Positions 10,161-16,909 of a stretch of DNA of 51,468 nt are shown here, one piece after another. Made by a program: the position numbers and the translations under genes. The stretch's first letter is position 1, and each line of letters begins with the position of its first letter. The DNA is from a virus, in the IMG/VR virus record IMGVR_UViG_3300025102_000047, positions 1-51,468 of that record; one strand, given 5' to 3'. The notes under the pieces are model-generated. The model was not told the DNA's origin, searched no databases, and worked only from the letters and a program-made list of their open reading frames with translations.

Positions 10161-10428
10161 CTCTAATTATAGCAAATACATCTCCTGCTTGAACTAGTAA
10201 ATGTTCTTCATTATCATGTTTCATTGGAGTTGGCATTGCATAATCTGCATACTGAACTATATCACCTACTTTAATTTCTTTTACTTCTTGTCCTACTCCT
10301 ACTACTGTACCTTTAAACTCCTTCTTTTGAGCTATTTCAGGAATGATTAATCCCCCTGCAGTTTTAGTTTCAACTTTCCACTTTTTTAATAATAATTTGC
10401 TACCTACTGGAATAATTTTTTGTGCCAT
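10153..10428 (-). CDS. groES: GroES-like co-chaperonin
   Basis: The 91-residue protein has the full Cpn10 pattern: an N-terminal strand IIPVGSKLLLKKW, the mobile-loop region with GGLIIPE, then GTVVGVGQEVKEIKVGDIVQYADYA, and the C-terminal LVQAGDVFAII. The length matches GroES. It would cap the host GroEL, probably to fold the phage capsid or another virion protein, as T4 gp31 does for gp23. The gene lies between the 172-residue protein and TerL, in the packaging operon, which supports a role in virion assembly. No phage GroEL is seen in the window. Confidence 0.9.
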   Translation of the reverse strand: MAQKIIPVGSKLLLKKWKVETKTAGGLIIPEIAQKKEFKGTVVGVGQEVKEIKVGDIVQYADYAMPTPMKHDNEEHLLVQAGDVFAIIRDE

Positions 10429-10440
10429 AATTGTTGATTT

Positions 10441-10959
10441 TTATAATTGGTCATAAGCTAAACCTGCACCACCACGTACAGAGCTTTCTTGTTCTTGTCT
10501 CATATCTGTAAATGCACCTTTGTATGATTGTCTTATAGACTCAAATTTTGCTGCTGCATTTACCATTGAATTAATATTTCCATCTCTACCATGTTCAATA
10601 GCAGTAACTTCCATGTATTTTGCTAATCTATCTAACATAGACTTGATACCTACATATGCTCTATAAGTTGGTGTCTGATACATTTTTTCACACATTGCTC
10701 TAGCATATCTTATTGGAGGATCTTCAGTTGATTCTTCCAATTTTATTTCCTCAATTACTATATCTTCTTTTTCATGTTCTGGTAAATTAAAAAATGGATT
10801 AAGATCAGGATTAGGACATGTCATATAAAATAAATATTTATATATAGGCATGTGTGTATCAGGATATTCATCTTTTATCTTTTTTAGAAAGGGTAAAGTA
10901 TAACAATGTTCTGTTAATACTACCTTATCATTTTGTATGTCAAATAATCTAACTATCAT
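10441..10959 (-). CDS. Conserved packaging-region protein of unknown function (172 aa)
   Basis: I do not recognise a domain with certainty. The N-terminal half is rich in aromatic residues and includes KYLFYMTCPNPDLNPFFNLP; the C-terminal half is helical (YVGIKSMLDRLAKYMEVTAI) and ends AGLAYDQL. I have the impression that the CPNPDLNPF segment is conserved in crAss-like phages. Position upstream of TerL makes a small-terminase-like or virion role possible, but no DNA-binding motif is evident. It overlaps its upstream neighbour by 4 nt. Confidence 0.6.
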   Translation of the reverse strand: MIVRLFDIQNDKVVLTEHCYTLPFLKKIKDEYPDTHMPIYKYLFYMTCPNPDLNPFFNLPEHEKEDIVIEEIKLEESTEDPPIRYARAMCEKMYQTPTYRAYVGIKSMLDRLAKYMEVTAIEHGRDGNINSMVNAAAKFESIRQSYKGAFTDMRQEQESSVRGGAGLAYDQL

Positions 10960-11276
10960 GAGCCTCCATCATTACATAGATCTGTACAATCTATAGCGTC
11001 CATAAGTGTTTTAATTGTATTGTATGATTCTTTTACCTGTAGTACTATAGGTCCCAAAGCTATATTTCTACAATCTAAAAACTTTTGTGTTGCTGTATCA
11101 TAGTATTCATCTACAAAATCAATAGAATTTCTATTAATATATATTGGAGTTTCAACTAAGACAGGTGGCACTTGTTGATTATTAAGATCAAATTGAGTTG
11201 GTATAAGAGTTCTCACAATAACTCTAGTTAATGTAATATAATTTTTTTGATATACGGGAATTCTTAATGCTGGCAT
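10956..11276 (-). CDS. Hypothetical protein (106 aa)
   Basis: This 106-residue protein has a beta-rich first half (YITLTRVIVRTLIP, PVLVETPIYINRNSIDFVDEY) and two cysteines near the end (DCTDLCND). No family is recognised. It is packed between two genes of the packaging operon with a 4-nt overlap downstream, so it is almost certainly expressed. A virion role is possible by location only. Confidence 0.55.
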   Translation of the reverse strand: MPALRIPVYQKNYITLTRVIVRTLIPTQFDLNNQQVPPVLVETPIYINRNSIDFVDEYYDTATQKFLDCRNIALGPIVLQVKESYNTIKTLMDAIDCTDLCNDGGS

Positions 11277-11278
11277 AA

Positions 11279-11527
11279 TTATTTATTTAAAATGTTTTTT
11301 AATTCTTCATATCCAATAACAAATATAATAGGTTTACTATTATCAGAAAACATAACTTCAGTATATGTTTCTTTAAACTTATCTGTACCTAGATGCCAAT
11401 ATTGTTTAAACCAAATTATTTTGTCTAAATCTACAGATATTTTAGTCTCTTCAAATCTAAAGTCTGTAGGTACTTTTGATTTTAATGATTGTATTGCTAC
11501 TGCAGCAGTAAATTCTATATATTTCAT
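11279..11527 (-). CDS. Hypothetical protein (82 aa)
   Basis: The 82-residue product MKYIEFTAAVAIQSL and following shows alternating beta segments and ends FVIGYEELKNILNK. No motif is recognised. It overlaps the PD-(D/E)XK gene by 4 nt at its start, which suggests translational coupling in the same operon. Confidence 0.5.
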   Translation of the reverse strand: MKYIEFTAAVAIQSLKSKVPTDFRFEETKISVDLDKIIWFKQYWHLGTDKFKETYTEVMFSDNSKPIIFVIGYEELKNILNK

Positions 11528-12336
11528 CTGTTATCTTTTAACCAAGTTATCAAAGAATGTACCTCATCTTTTAAATAAGGTAACTCATATATTTTAATGT
11601 CTTCTAATACAGGTTCACCAGCTACATGTTCATTAATAGGATATCCATTTGCATCAGTACCTACTTGTTTAAATTTTACATGTTGTATTGTCAGTTTCCC
11701 TATTTTAAGTTTAGGATTATGTTTTTTAATAATATAAGCATAAATACTTAATTGTAAATTATAGTGATTTAAATTACAATCATCTAAATGACTTACAGGA
11801 TTATACATTTTGTTAGTAATTCCTTCCCAATTTGTAAACCCTTTTTCTTTTATTTCTTTATTAGTTTTATAATCATTGATATTAATAACACCATCAACAA
11901 CTTCAACTACATCTGCTTGACCACATATACCTATAGACTTAAGATACACTAAATGTTCCGGATATACACCATTATCAAGTTTTTGATTAGGAGAAATTTT
12001 AATTCCTTCTCCATCTACCAATGGTTTAATGATAGGTACTTCAACACCATTACGTTCAATAGTTTTAAAGTCTAACATATCTGCTTCACGTTGATTATGA
12101 TACCAATTACCCAATGTAATTGCCCTATGAGATTCGGCATCCCATGCAGCTAAAATTTCTTTTGGTGTCTTACCATACCATTTAGATCTTTTGTTCTTAG
12201 AAGACTTCTTAGCCTGTCCATCACGATCAAACTTTGGTTTAAATTTACCAATAAATGATGTTACACCAGTCCACTGAATATTATCACCATCAGTGCTTTC
12301 ATATATATGTCCTTCCTCTTTAAATACAATAGCCAT
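11524..12336 (-). CDS. PD-(D/E)XK superfamily nuclease
   Basis: The 270-residue protein shows a PD-(D/E)XK nuclease core. The invariant part appears as ICGQADVVEVVDGVININDYKTNK: the Asp of GQAD, then the D-Y-K triad on the next strand, at about residues 139-160. A downstream helix LQLSIYAYIIKKH matches the QxxxY motif of RecB/Cas4-like nucleases. An N-terminal helix with H-R (ESHRAITLGNWYHNQ) could give the accessory histidine. It may process replicated concatemers or recombination ends. It lies inside the packaging operon rather than among replication genes, and a second nuclease of this superfamily lies at 35965. Confidence 0.8.
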   Translation of the reverse strand: MAIVFKEEGHIYESTDGDNIQWTGVTSFIGKFKPKFDRDGQAKKSSKNKRSKWYGKTPKEILAAWDAESHRAITLGNWYHNQREADMLDFKTIERNGVEVPIIKPLVDGEGIKISPNQKLDNGVYPEHLVYLKSIGICGQADVVEVVDGVININDYKTNKEIKEKGFTNWEGITNKMYNPVSHLDDCNLNHYNLQLSIYAYIIKKHNPKLKIGKLTIQHVKFKQVGTDANGYPINEHVAGEPVLEDIKIYELPYLKDEVHSLITWLKDNR

Positions 12337-12337
12337 A

Positions 12338-12424
12338 TCAAATACCTATTGTTGTATACCACATACCATTTTGTTCATCTGCAGTAAAGTTAATTCCTGT
12401 ACTATAATTTATTATTATTTTCAT
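12338..12424 (-). CDS. Possible microprotein (28 aa)
   Basis: A 28-codon frame begins with ATG inside the end of the zinc-ribbon gene and stops 1 nt before the start of the nuclease gene. The product is MKIIINYSTGINFTADEQNG plus eight residues. It fills the only gap here, and the neighbours use the same overlap habit, but codon evidence is too short to be decisive. Confidence 0.35.
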   Translation of the reverse strand: MKIIINYSTGINFTADEQNGMWYTTIGI

Positions 12425-12740
12425 TTTCTATTTGTTTGGTTATTTCTTCTTCTTGCTCTTCTGTTACTAGAGCATCCCAAAACCCTTTTGGGCATTCTGA
12501 TGAAAGTGAACGTACTTTAAAAGCTAAACTACAACCACAATCAGAACAACATGGTTGAGTTCCTGGTGCTAAACAGTTATCTCCTTTTGCATCAAACATT
12601 CCACATTTTATGCAAATTTGAAATCTATCTGTTGCAACTGCTTCTACATGTTGTTTTTTAAATACACTATTTTTTATTCCTTCTGCAATTTTACTTACAT
12701 TTTTAAATGCATCTAAATATTTATTCCACTTATTTGGCAC
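12402..12740 (-). CDS. Zinc-ribbon protein (112 aa)
   Basis: Residues about 42-70 hold six cysteines in pairs: ICIKCGMF, then NCLAPG, then PCCSDCGCSLAFK, with a further CP later. This is a zinc-binding ribbon or knuckle. The N-terminus is basic and helical and the C-terminus is an acidic Glu/Asn tail (EEQEEEITKQIENENNNKL). Zn-ribbon proteins of phage late regions often act in transcription or as small adaptor proteins, but the target is unknown. It overlaps the upstream IHF/HU-like gene by 11 nt. Confidence 0.65.
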   Translation of the reverse strand: MPNKWNKYLDAFKNVSKIAEGIKNSVFKKQHVEAVATDRFQICIKCGMFDAKGDNCLAPGTQPCCSDCGCSLAFKVRSLSSECPKGFWDALVTEEQEEEITKQIENENNNKL

Positions 12741-13086
12741 TTTTAAATTTTTTTTTATTTTTTATATCTTCTTCTATTTGATTTAATCCATTAGTCATTT
12801 GTAAAATATTTTTTTGTATGTCTTCACTTTTTGCAAAACCTAAATATGTTCTTTTAGCTAAGTTGCCTAAAATACTTTTATTTTTTTTTATTGCTTTTTC
12901 TAGTTTACTTTTTCTTAAATAAAAAGTACCCAATCCATCTACATGAATTCTAGGATATTCTAAATTAGATAATGCACTTCTAACTTTAGCAAAATAAAAA
13001 GTAATAAAATCATCTACAACTGATGGATGTACACCCACTTCTTCTGCAATTCCTTCTTTTAATACTTTATGACTCTTTGGTTTCAT
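12730..13086 (-). CDS. IHF/HU-like DNA-binding protein
   Basis: The 118-residue protein resembles the HU/IHF family: an N-terminal helical dimer part (EGIAEEVGVHPSVVDDFITF), then the beta arm start with RIHVDGLGTFYLRKSK, which corresponds to the I..FG.F segment of HU. The C-terminal 30 residues are Lys-rich. It probably bends and compacts phage DNA or assists replication or packaging. Crassvirales are known to carry IHF-type genes near structural genes, which agrees with the placement. It overlaps the next upstream gene by 20 nt. Confidence 0.7.
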   Translation of the reverse strand: MKPKSHKVLKEGIAEEVGVHPSVVDDFITFYFAKVRSALSNLEYPRIHVDGLGTFYLRKSKLEKAIKKNKSILGNLAKRTYLGFAKSEDIQKNILQMTNGLNQIEEDIKNKKKFKSAK

Positions 13087-13438
13087 TACCTAAAATTTTA
13101 TAATCTAATAATACTAAACCACTATTCTGTACATTAATTTCAGGATTAATAGATATAGTTTTTTTATTACTACCTTTCTTAATTAACAAATTCTTTTTTT
13201 CTGCTTTAGTGATAGCATTCCTAGCTGACTGAGGACTTTTAAATATATTATTATTAACTAATAATAGACAAAACTTTGTTAATTCCATTTTATTATTTTT
13301 TGATAAATACATTAAAAATTTTAAATCTGAATTGGTTATTAATATACCATTAAAAAAACAATAAGTAAGTATTTGATACATAATTGATGTATCAATATCT
13401 ACTTTTAATTTTAAATCTACTTTATTTACTAATGCCAT
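13067..13438 (-). CDS. Possible winged-helix protein (123 aa)
   Basis: The C-terminal part, about residues 66-97, reads as a helix-turn-helix with a wing: KSPQSARNAITKAEKKNLLI followed by KKGSNKKTISINPEI. The N-terminal part is hydrophobic and helical (YQILTYCFFNGILI). A DNA-binding regulator is therefore plausible, but no named family is recognised. It lies between the endolysin and the IHF/HU-like gene, overlapping the latter, so it could act on late transcription or DNA packaging. Confidence 0.5.
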   Translation of the reverse strand: MALVNKVDLKLKVDIDTSIMYQILTYCFFNGILITNSDLKFLMYLSKNNKMELTKFCLLLVNNNIFKSPQSARNAITKAEKKNLLIKKGSNKKTISINPEINVQNSGLVLLDYKILGNETKES

Positions 13439-13439
13439 T

Positions 13440-14360
13440 TTATAAACTTAATATCATATCTACTAAATCAGGATGTGGATAACAATCTGATTTTCCTTTT
13501 CTAACATTACCATGAACTAACAACCCTTTAACCTTACCATAAAATGCATCTTCTTGGAAGTCAAATGCTTTAGTTGGTCCATACTTCTGAATAAATTGTT
13601 TTAAACCCAATCTAATATCAACACCATCTCTTTCACCTACATACTTAATCCACTTTTCAGTTTCTTTAATTTGTTCAGGTGAATAATCTTGCCAATATAA
13701 ATATCCTTTAAATGCCTCATCAAGTTTTCTTACTTGTGAGTCTATACAAGTTGATTTAACATATGTCTTTTTATCATTTGTTAAATAACCCATATTACAT
13801 ATTTCAATACCAACTGAATGACGGTTCATCCATCCTGATCCGGTTTTTCCTAAATGCCAACCTTGTGCACCTTCAGGAAATGCTTGAACCATAACCCCAT
13901 CATGTTGATCATCACCATTTCTGTGATTAATACCCCCTAAAACAAATTCAGTGGCAACACGCCCCCGTGTATCTCTACCCCAATGATCTATACAAGCATA
14001 AGGATTTGCATTACCAGCAGTATGATGTAAAAATACATATTCATTTTCAATTGGTCCTTTAATATATTCTCCTTTAGGTAAATAATGCTTATGTATTATC
14101 TGATCATATGTAGTTGTAAAATACTGTAATTGAGAATCAGTATCTTCATCTATTTCATCAGGTACTGCATATTCTAAATTTAAAAGTAAGCTCCACATAT
14201 CATTATCTACTATACCGGTTACTGGTAAATTTTTATCTAATTGAAATCTTTCTACTCTTTTTTCTGTTTTAGGTCCAAATATACCATCAGGTGATGTACC
14301 TAATTTACTTTGTAATGTTCTTACATCTGGTCCTCTACTACCAATTTTTAACTGTCTCAT
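13440..14360 (-). CDS. Endolysin: peptidoglycan-binding domain plus N-acetylmuramoyl-L-alanine amidase
   Basis: The 306-residue protein begins with a PG_binding_1 repeat (residues 5-55: GSRGPDVRTLQSKLGTSPDG, IFGPKTEKRVERFQ). An Amidase_2-type domain follows from about residue 105: EYVFLHHTAGN carries the first zinc histidine, the GWHLG region the active-site loop, HSVGIEICNMGY the conserved core, and LLVHGNVRKGKSDCYPHPDL the last zinc ligands. It would cut the amide bond between glycan and peptide at the end of infection. There is no signal peptide, so export needs a holin; a candidate is at 45972. Start ATG at 14360 is 1 nt from the upstream stop. Confidence 0.9.
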   Translation of the reverse strand: MRQLKIGSRGPDVRTLQSKLGTSPDGIFGPKTEKRVERFQLDKNLPVTGIVDNDMWSLLLNLEYAVPDEIDEDTDSQLQYFTTTYDQIIHKHYLPKGEYIKGPIENEYVFLHHTAGNANPYACIDHWGRDTRGRVATEFVLGGINHRNGDDQHDGVMVQAFPEGAQGWHLGKTGSGWMNRHSVGIEICNMGYLTNDKKTYVKSTCIDSQVRKLDEAFKGYLYWQDYSPEQIKETEKWIKYVGERDGVDIRLGLKQFIQKYGPTKAFDFQEDAFYGKVKGLLVHGNVRKGKSDCYPHPDLVDMILSL

Positions 14361-14361
14361 A

Positions 14362-14661
14362 TTATTTTACATTTTTTGCAGCATTTTCCATTGCTTGTTT
14401 AAATTTTTTTGCTTCTTCGGAATTAGGTTTAACTCCTTCATTTTGTTTTTGTGCCATAAACATTTGAGCTTGCATTCTCTTAGCTCTTGATTCTTCTATC
14501 TCACATAACAATGCTTCATATTTTGCTTGAGTCTTTAAGTGAGGAATGTTATCTGTGTAGAATTTAGTAATCTCTTTTCTACGTTGAGTAAGTTCTTCTT
14601 GAGAAAGTTGCGGTTTCTTTTCATTCAAAGAATCAATTCTCTTCTTGGTTTTTTCAGTCAT
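14362..14661 (-). CDS. Small helical protein (99 aa)
   Basis: The product is nearly all helix, very rich in Lys, Glu and Gln (QEELTQRRKEITKFYTDNIP, EESRAKRMQAQMFMAQKQNE). It has no membrane segment. It directly precedes the endolysin gene. I do not recognise a family; a small virion or assembly protein is possible. Confidence 0.5.
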   Translation of the reverse strand: MTEKTKKRIDSLNEKKPQLSQEELTQRRKEITKFYTDNIPHLKTQAKYEALLCEIEESRAKRMQAQMFMAQKQNEGVKPNSEEAKKFKQAMENAAKNVK

Positions 14662-14718
14662 TATTATATATTTTAATTAAACATTAGTTAACAAATATAT
14701 ACAATAATAGTTTAAATC

Positions 14719-14739
14719 AAAAAAGTTTAGTACTTTTTT
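14719..14739 (-). terminator. Possible A/T-hairpin terminator
   Basis: AAAAAAGT and ACTTTTTT form an 8-bp stem with a 5-nt loop immediately behind the 79-residue gene. The stem is AT-rich and the T-tract is part of it, so it could act weakly in either direction. Confidence 0.35.
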
Positions 14740-14978
14740 TAAATTATGTTGTTTGAAAGTATCTTTATTAAATCCTGAACATCAGATGATGTATATAGAC
14801 GGACTATTGGATTTTGTGTATTTGGTAATATAAGATCTACATACCATTCGTTTTCACCTGTTTGATGATTACCTACAGAAATAAAATCAATACTGGCTAC
14901 ACTAAAAGAATAATAATAGAATCCATTTTCAGTATATATTTTTTGAAAACATAATTCTTTTATTGCATCTTCTGTCAT
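14739..14978 (-). CDS. Hypothetical protein (79 aa)
   Basis: A 79-residue protein with beta-type character (FYYYSFSVASIDFISVGN, NEWYVDLILPNTQNPIVRLY). No motif is recognised. It is in series with the small basic genes upstream (3-nt gap) and followed by an A/T hairpin. Confidence 0.5.
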   Translation of the reverse strand: MTEDAIKELCFQKIYTENGFYYYSFSVASIDFISVGNHQTGENEWYVDLILPNTQNPIVRLYTSSDVQDLIKILSNNII

Positions 14979-14981
14979 TTC

Positions 14982-15272
14982 TTACCATTTTACTTTGTCT
15001 GCCCAATAAGCAGCACTCATTTTACCTTTTGCTATATTTTTTCCGTGTCTTGCTTTAAAGCTTTTACGTCTAGCTTTTTGTTTTGCTGATTCACCAGCTT
15101 TAGGTTTACCAGCAGTCTTCACGCCTTGTTGTCCAAAACGTATTGTCTTGATCTTATCTCCTTGTTTAGCAACTACTACATGTGATTTCTTAGGGTGACT
15201 AGGAGTTCTTTTAGGTTTATTATAACCTGAAACACCTGCTTTTACTAATCTTGAATCTTTTTTCTTTGCCAT
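14982..15272 (-). CDS. Small basic protein with conserved C-terminal motif (96 aa)
   Basis: The protein is very Lys/Arg-rich. Its end, ARRKSFKARHGKNIAKGKMS followed by AAYWADKVKW, resembles a motif I know from many small phage proteins of marine viruses. The high charge suggests DNA binding or packing within the head. It is the first of four successive tiny basic genes (14982-16052). The exact function is unknown. Confidence 0.6.
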   Translation of the reverse strand: MAKKKDSRLVKAGVSGYNKPKRTPSHPKKSHVVVAKQGDKIKTIRFGQQGVKTAGKPKAGESAKQKARRKSFKARHGKNIAKGKMSAAYWADKVKW

Positions 15273-15275
15273 AAC

Positions 15276-15518
15276 TTATCTTTTCTTTCCTTTATGTAAG
15301 CCATGACTAGCATGTTGTTTACCTTTTTTAGTAGCAGCTCTTTTCTTTTTGTTCGCTGCAGCTAATTTTGCTCTACCTTTTTTTGTTCCCTTTAATTTAG
15401 CTATTGTTTTAGCAGGTGCGTATACCTCACCAGTTTTTGAAGACTTCTTACCACTAGGCGTTCTCCATTTCTGTTTAGTCCATCTTGTTAAACTTTTTTG
15501 CTGTTTAGTCTTAGCCAT
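15276..15518 (-). CDS. Small basic protein, DUF5872-like (80 aa)
   Basis: The N-terminal half, SLTRWTKQKWRTPSGKKSSK followed by TGEVYAPAKTIAKLKG, matches my memory of the DUF5872 motif (W..Q.W...SG..S..TGE.Y.P). The C-terminal half is almost only Lys, Ala, Arg and Gly, histone-tail-like. Binding to DNA or RNA is likely from composition; the function is unknown. It is spaced 3 nt from the next gene. Confidence 0.6.
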   Translation of the reverse strand: MAKTKQQKSLTRWTKQKWRTPSGKKSSKTGEVYAPAKTIAKLKGTKKGRAKLAAANKKKRAATKKGKQHASHGLHKGKKR

Positions 15519-15529
15519 TACTTTCTCTT

Positions 15530-15709
15530 TTATCTTGTTGTAAATGTATGTAAACTAAATAATACCATGACAGAAAATAATACACCTAATACAGCATGAT
15601 CATTTTGAGTTACTATAGGCCTATCTTTTCTTTCCCACGAAGGCTTTGAGGAGCCACAAGTAAATAATAACATACAACATAACGATATTAAGATTATATT
15701 TTTACGCAT
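15530..15709 (-). CDS. Tiny lipoprotein with C-terminal membrane segment (59 aa)
   Basis: The product starts MRKNIILISLCCMLLFTCGS: a signal peptide with a lipobox ending in Cys18. A short hydrophilic stretch follows (SSKPSWERKDRPIVTQNDH), then a hydrophobic segment AVLGVLFSVMVLFSLHTF and a two-residue basic end. A lipoylated N-terminus plus a C-terminal transmembrane segment is the topology of unimolecular spanins, which link outer and inner membrane. The soluble part here is only about 20 residues, much shorter than known u-spanins, so this is a possibility rather than a call. Its ATG shares one base with the stop of the 48-residue gene. Confidence 0.6.
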   Translation of the reverse strand: MRKNIILISLCCMLLFTCGSSKPSWERKDRPIVTQNDHAVLGVLFSVMVLFSLHTFTTR

Positions 15710-15855
15710 TATTTTTTATGTACTTTTTGTATTGCAAAATTATGTGATAAACTTGCACCTTTGTGTGCAACAAACTTGCCACTATGCTTCATAAGCTTTG
15801 GTGCTCCTTTACCAGACTTCATCCAGTGATATCCTTTTGGTGCTTTTACTTTCAT
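15709..15855 (-). CDS. Small basic protein (48 aa)
   Basis: The 48-residue frame MKVKAPKGYHWMKSGKGAPK continues LMKHSGKFVAHKGASLSHNF and ends in AIQKVHKK. It is rich in Lys, His and Gly. Its ends share single bases with the neighbouring genes on both sides, the tightest coupling in this operon, which strongly supports expression. The function is unknown; it belongs with the other small basic proteins here. Confidence 0.6.
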   Translation of the reverse strand: MKVKAPKGYHWMKSGKGAPKLMKHSGKFVAHKGASLSHNFAIQKVHKK

Positions 15856-16052
15856 TACTTTTTACTTTTATAACCTCCACCAGCTGCTTTATATCTTTTA
15901 GCTAGCATTTGTGCCTTACGTGCAGACCATTGTCCAGCACCACCACCTTTGCTCCCGGCTTTAATTGAATTAAACAATCTTTTACGCATTCCTGGTTTAG
16001 TATAGTTTCCAGAACTATTTACCGTACTTTTCTTTTTCTTTTTTACTGCCAT
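15855..16052 (-). CDS. Small basic protein with GSKGG..GQWSARKAQ motif (65 aa)
   Basis: Lys/Gly-rich, 65 residues. The motif SIKAGSKGGGAGQWSARKAQ followed by MLAKRYKAAGGGY is one I recall from small proteins of many aquatic phages. The predicted helix with conserved Trp, and the basic ends, suggest nucleic acid binding. Its start shares one base with the stop of the gene upstream. Confidence 0.65.
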   Translation of the reverse strand: MAVKKKKKSTVNSSGNYTKPGMRKRLFNSIKAGSKGGGAGQWSARKAQMLAKRYKAAGGGYKSKK

Positions 16053-16372
16053 TACGCTTCATATTTTTTTGGATACGTTTTATCAAGTATTGATTGCAGT
16101 TTAGCACACCTTTCATACTCTTCCAACTCTATCCAATGTTCTATCATATTTTGTAATTCTTCTTCTTTCGGCCCATTCTCTGGATCAAATGCCATTATCA
16201 TTTGTTCCTCGCTACCAAATGAATCACTTAAAAGCTCTTCAAAAGAAATTTGACCAGAAAGTATAATCCAGGCATTGTAATATGCCTTATCAAGTAATAT
16301 CTTATCAAGTTCTGCCTGTGCAATGCTACTCATCACATCATCTTTGTCCTCTGAATAATTATTGTCAGCCAT
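16052..16372 (-). CDS. Acidic conserved protein, first gene of the left minus-strand operon (106 aa)
   Basis: The 106-residue protein is acidic and helical (EEELQNMIEHWIELEEYERC AKL region) with the start MADNNYSEDKDDVMSS. It is the first gene after the divergent control region, so a promoter for the whole left arm should lie just to its right. No family is recognised. The contrast with the basic genes that follow is striking; an interaction between them is possible but unproven. Confidence 0.6.
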   Translation of the reverse strand: MADNNYSEDKDDVMSSIAQAELDKILLDKAYYNAWIILSGQISFEELLSDSFGSEEQMIMAFDPENGPKEEELQNMIEHWIELEEYERCAKLQSILDKTYPKKYEA

Positions 16373-16513
16373 AATATTTTATCAATTTGAAACTCTTCTA
16401 TAAAGACAATATACTAAAAATTGCAACTTAATAAAAGTCCTTGGCTCAGAAATTTTACTTTTCCCCTATACAAATGTTGTGTGTTTGGCGTGAACAAGGG
16501 GTTTCTACAGTTT

Positions 16514-16525
16514 GCTCCCCAACTA
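16514..16525 (+). repeat. Intergenic 12-mer copy 1 (GCTCCCCAACTA)
   Basis: It is one of three related 12-mers in the two early intergenic regions, here followed by AATTTTG. The preceding GTTTGGCGTG also has a counterpart before the copy at 17962. The shared arrangement resembles a promoter element. Confidence 0.5.
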
Positions 16526-16541
16526 AATTTTGTGGCGTGGG

Positions 16542-16597
16542 TACCCCCGTCATTGACTATACTGCTGATAACAGTTTTGCATAGTCAGGGTGGGGTA
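16542..16597 (+). ncRNA. Large nested hairpin, candidate structured RNA or origin element
   Basis: TACCCC (16542) pairs with GGGGTA (16592), TGACTAT (16554) pairs with ATAGTCA (16581), and ACTG (16561) pairs with CAGT (16572) around the loop CTGATAA. The three helices are coaxial with small internal loops, giving 17 base pairs in 56 nt. It is not followed by a T-tract, so it is not a plain terminator. The left arm TACCCCCGTCAT recurs at 51448. Whether it acts as RNA or DNA cannot be told from sequence. Confidence 0.4.
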
Positions 16598-16754
16598 TGT
16601 CTGTGGCTAAGGTATATAGTACATATGTAGGTAGGTGATAGCATCTATGTGTACTGTCTGCTGGGTGTTTGTTTGTTTGTCTACAAAGAAAGTAGGTCAG
16701 AGAAAGTCTCTGTGTAATAATTAGAATAGACAAATACTTTATCATTAGCCTTCG

Positions 16755-16766
16755 GCTCCCAAGCTA
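16755..16766 (+). repeat. Intergenic 12-mer copy 2 (GCTCCCAAGCTA)
   Basis: This second variant overlaps the small hairpin AGCC-TTC-GGCT and is followed by TATATTGTG. It differs from the copy at 17962 by one base. Confidence 0.45.
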
Positions 16767-16909
16767 TATATTGTGTCATTGTTGTTGTGGCACATTAATA
16801 AATCAATTTCGGGATTGTAATAACAACTGCAATTCCATTAACTCAGGGTCTATATAGGCCCAACAAAACCGCAGCTTGTGCAGGGATTTGTACTGCATAG
16901 CAATTTATT

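Larger units (their letters stand above)
16373..16909. promoter_or_regulatory. Divergent intergenic control region (537 nt)
   Basis: No convincing gene lies here. The plus strand is unusually rich in G and T compared with the rest. It contains a nested hairpin (16542-16597), a perfect small hairpin CAGAGA-AAG-TCTCTG (16698-16712), AGCC-TTC-GGCT (16747-16757), the near-palindrome GGGTCTATATAGGCCC (16847-16862), two copies of a GCTCCC-type 12-mer, and TTGTTGTG and GTACTGCAT words that recur in the next intergenic region. It separates left late genes from right early genes, so promoters for both directions, a structured RNA or a replication origin are possible. Confidence 0.6.

Noticed and set aside
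16421-16745. Two opposing frames (69 and 62 codons) in the divergent region
   Set aside because: They overlap each other and the large hairpin, have no recognisable protein features, and the region behaves like control DNA.
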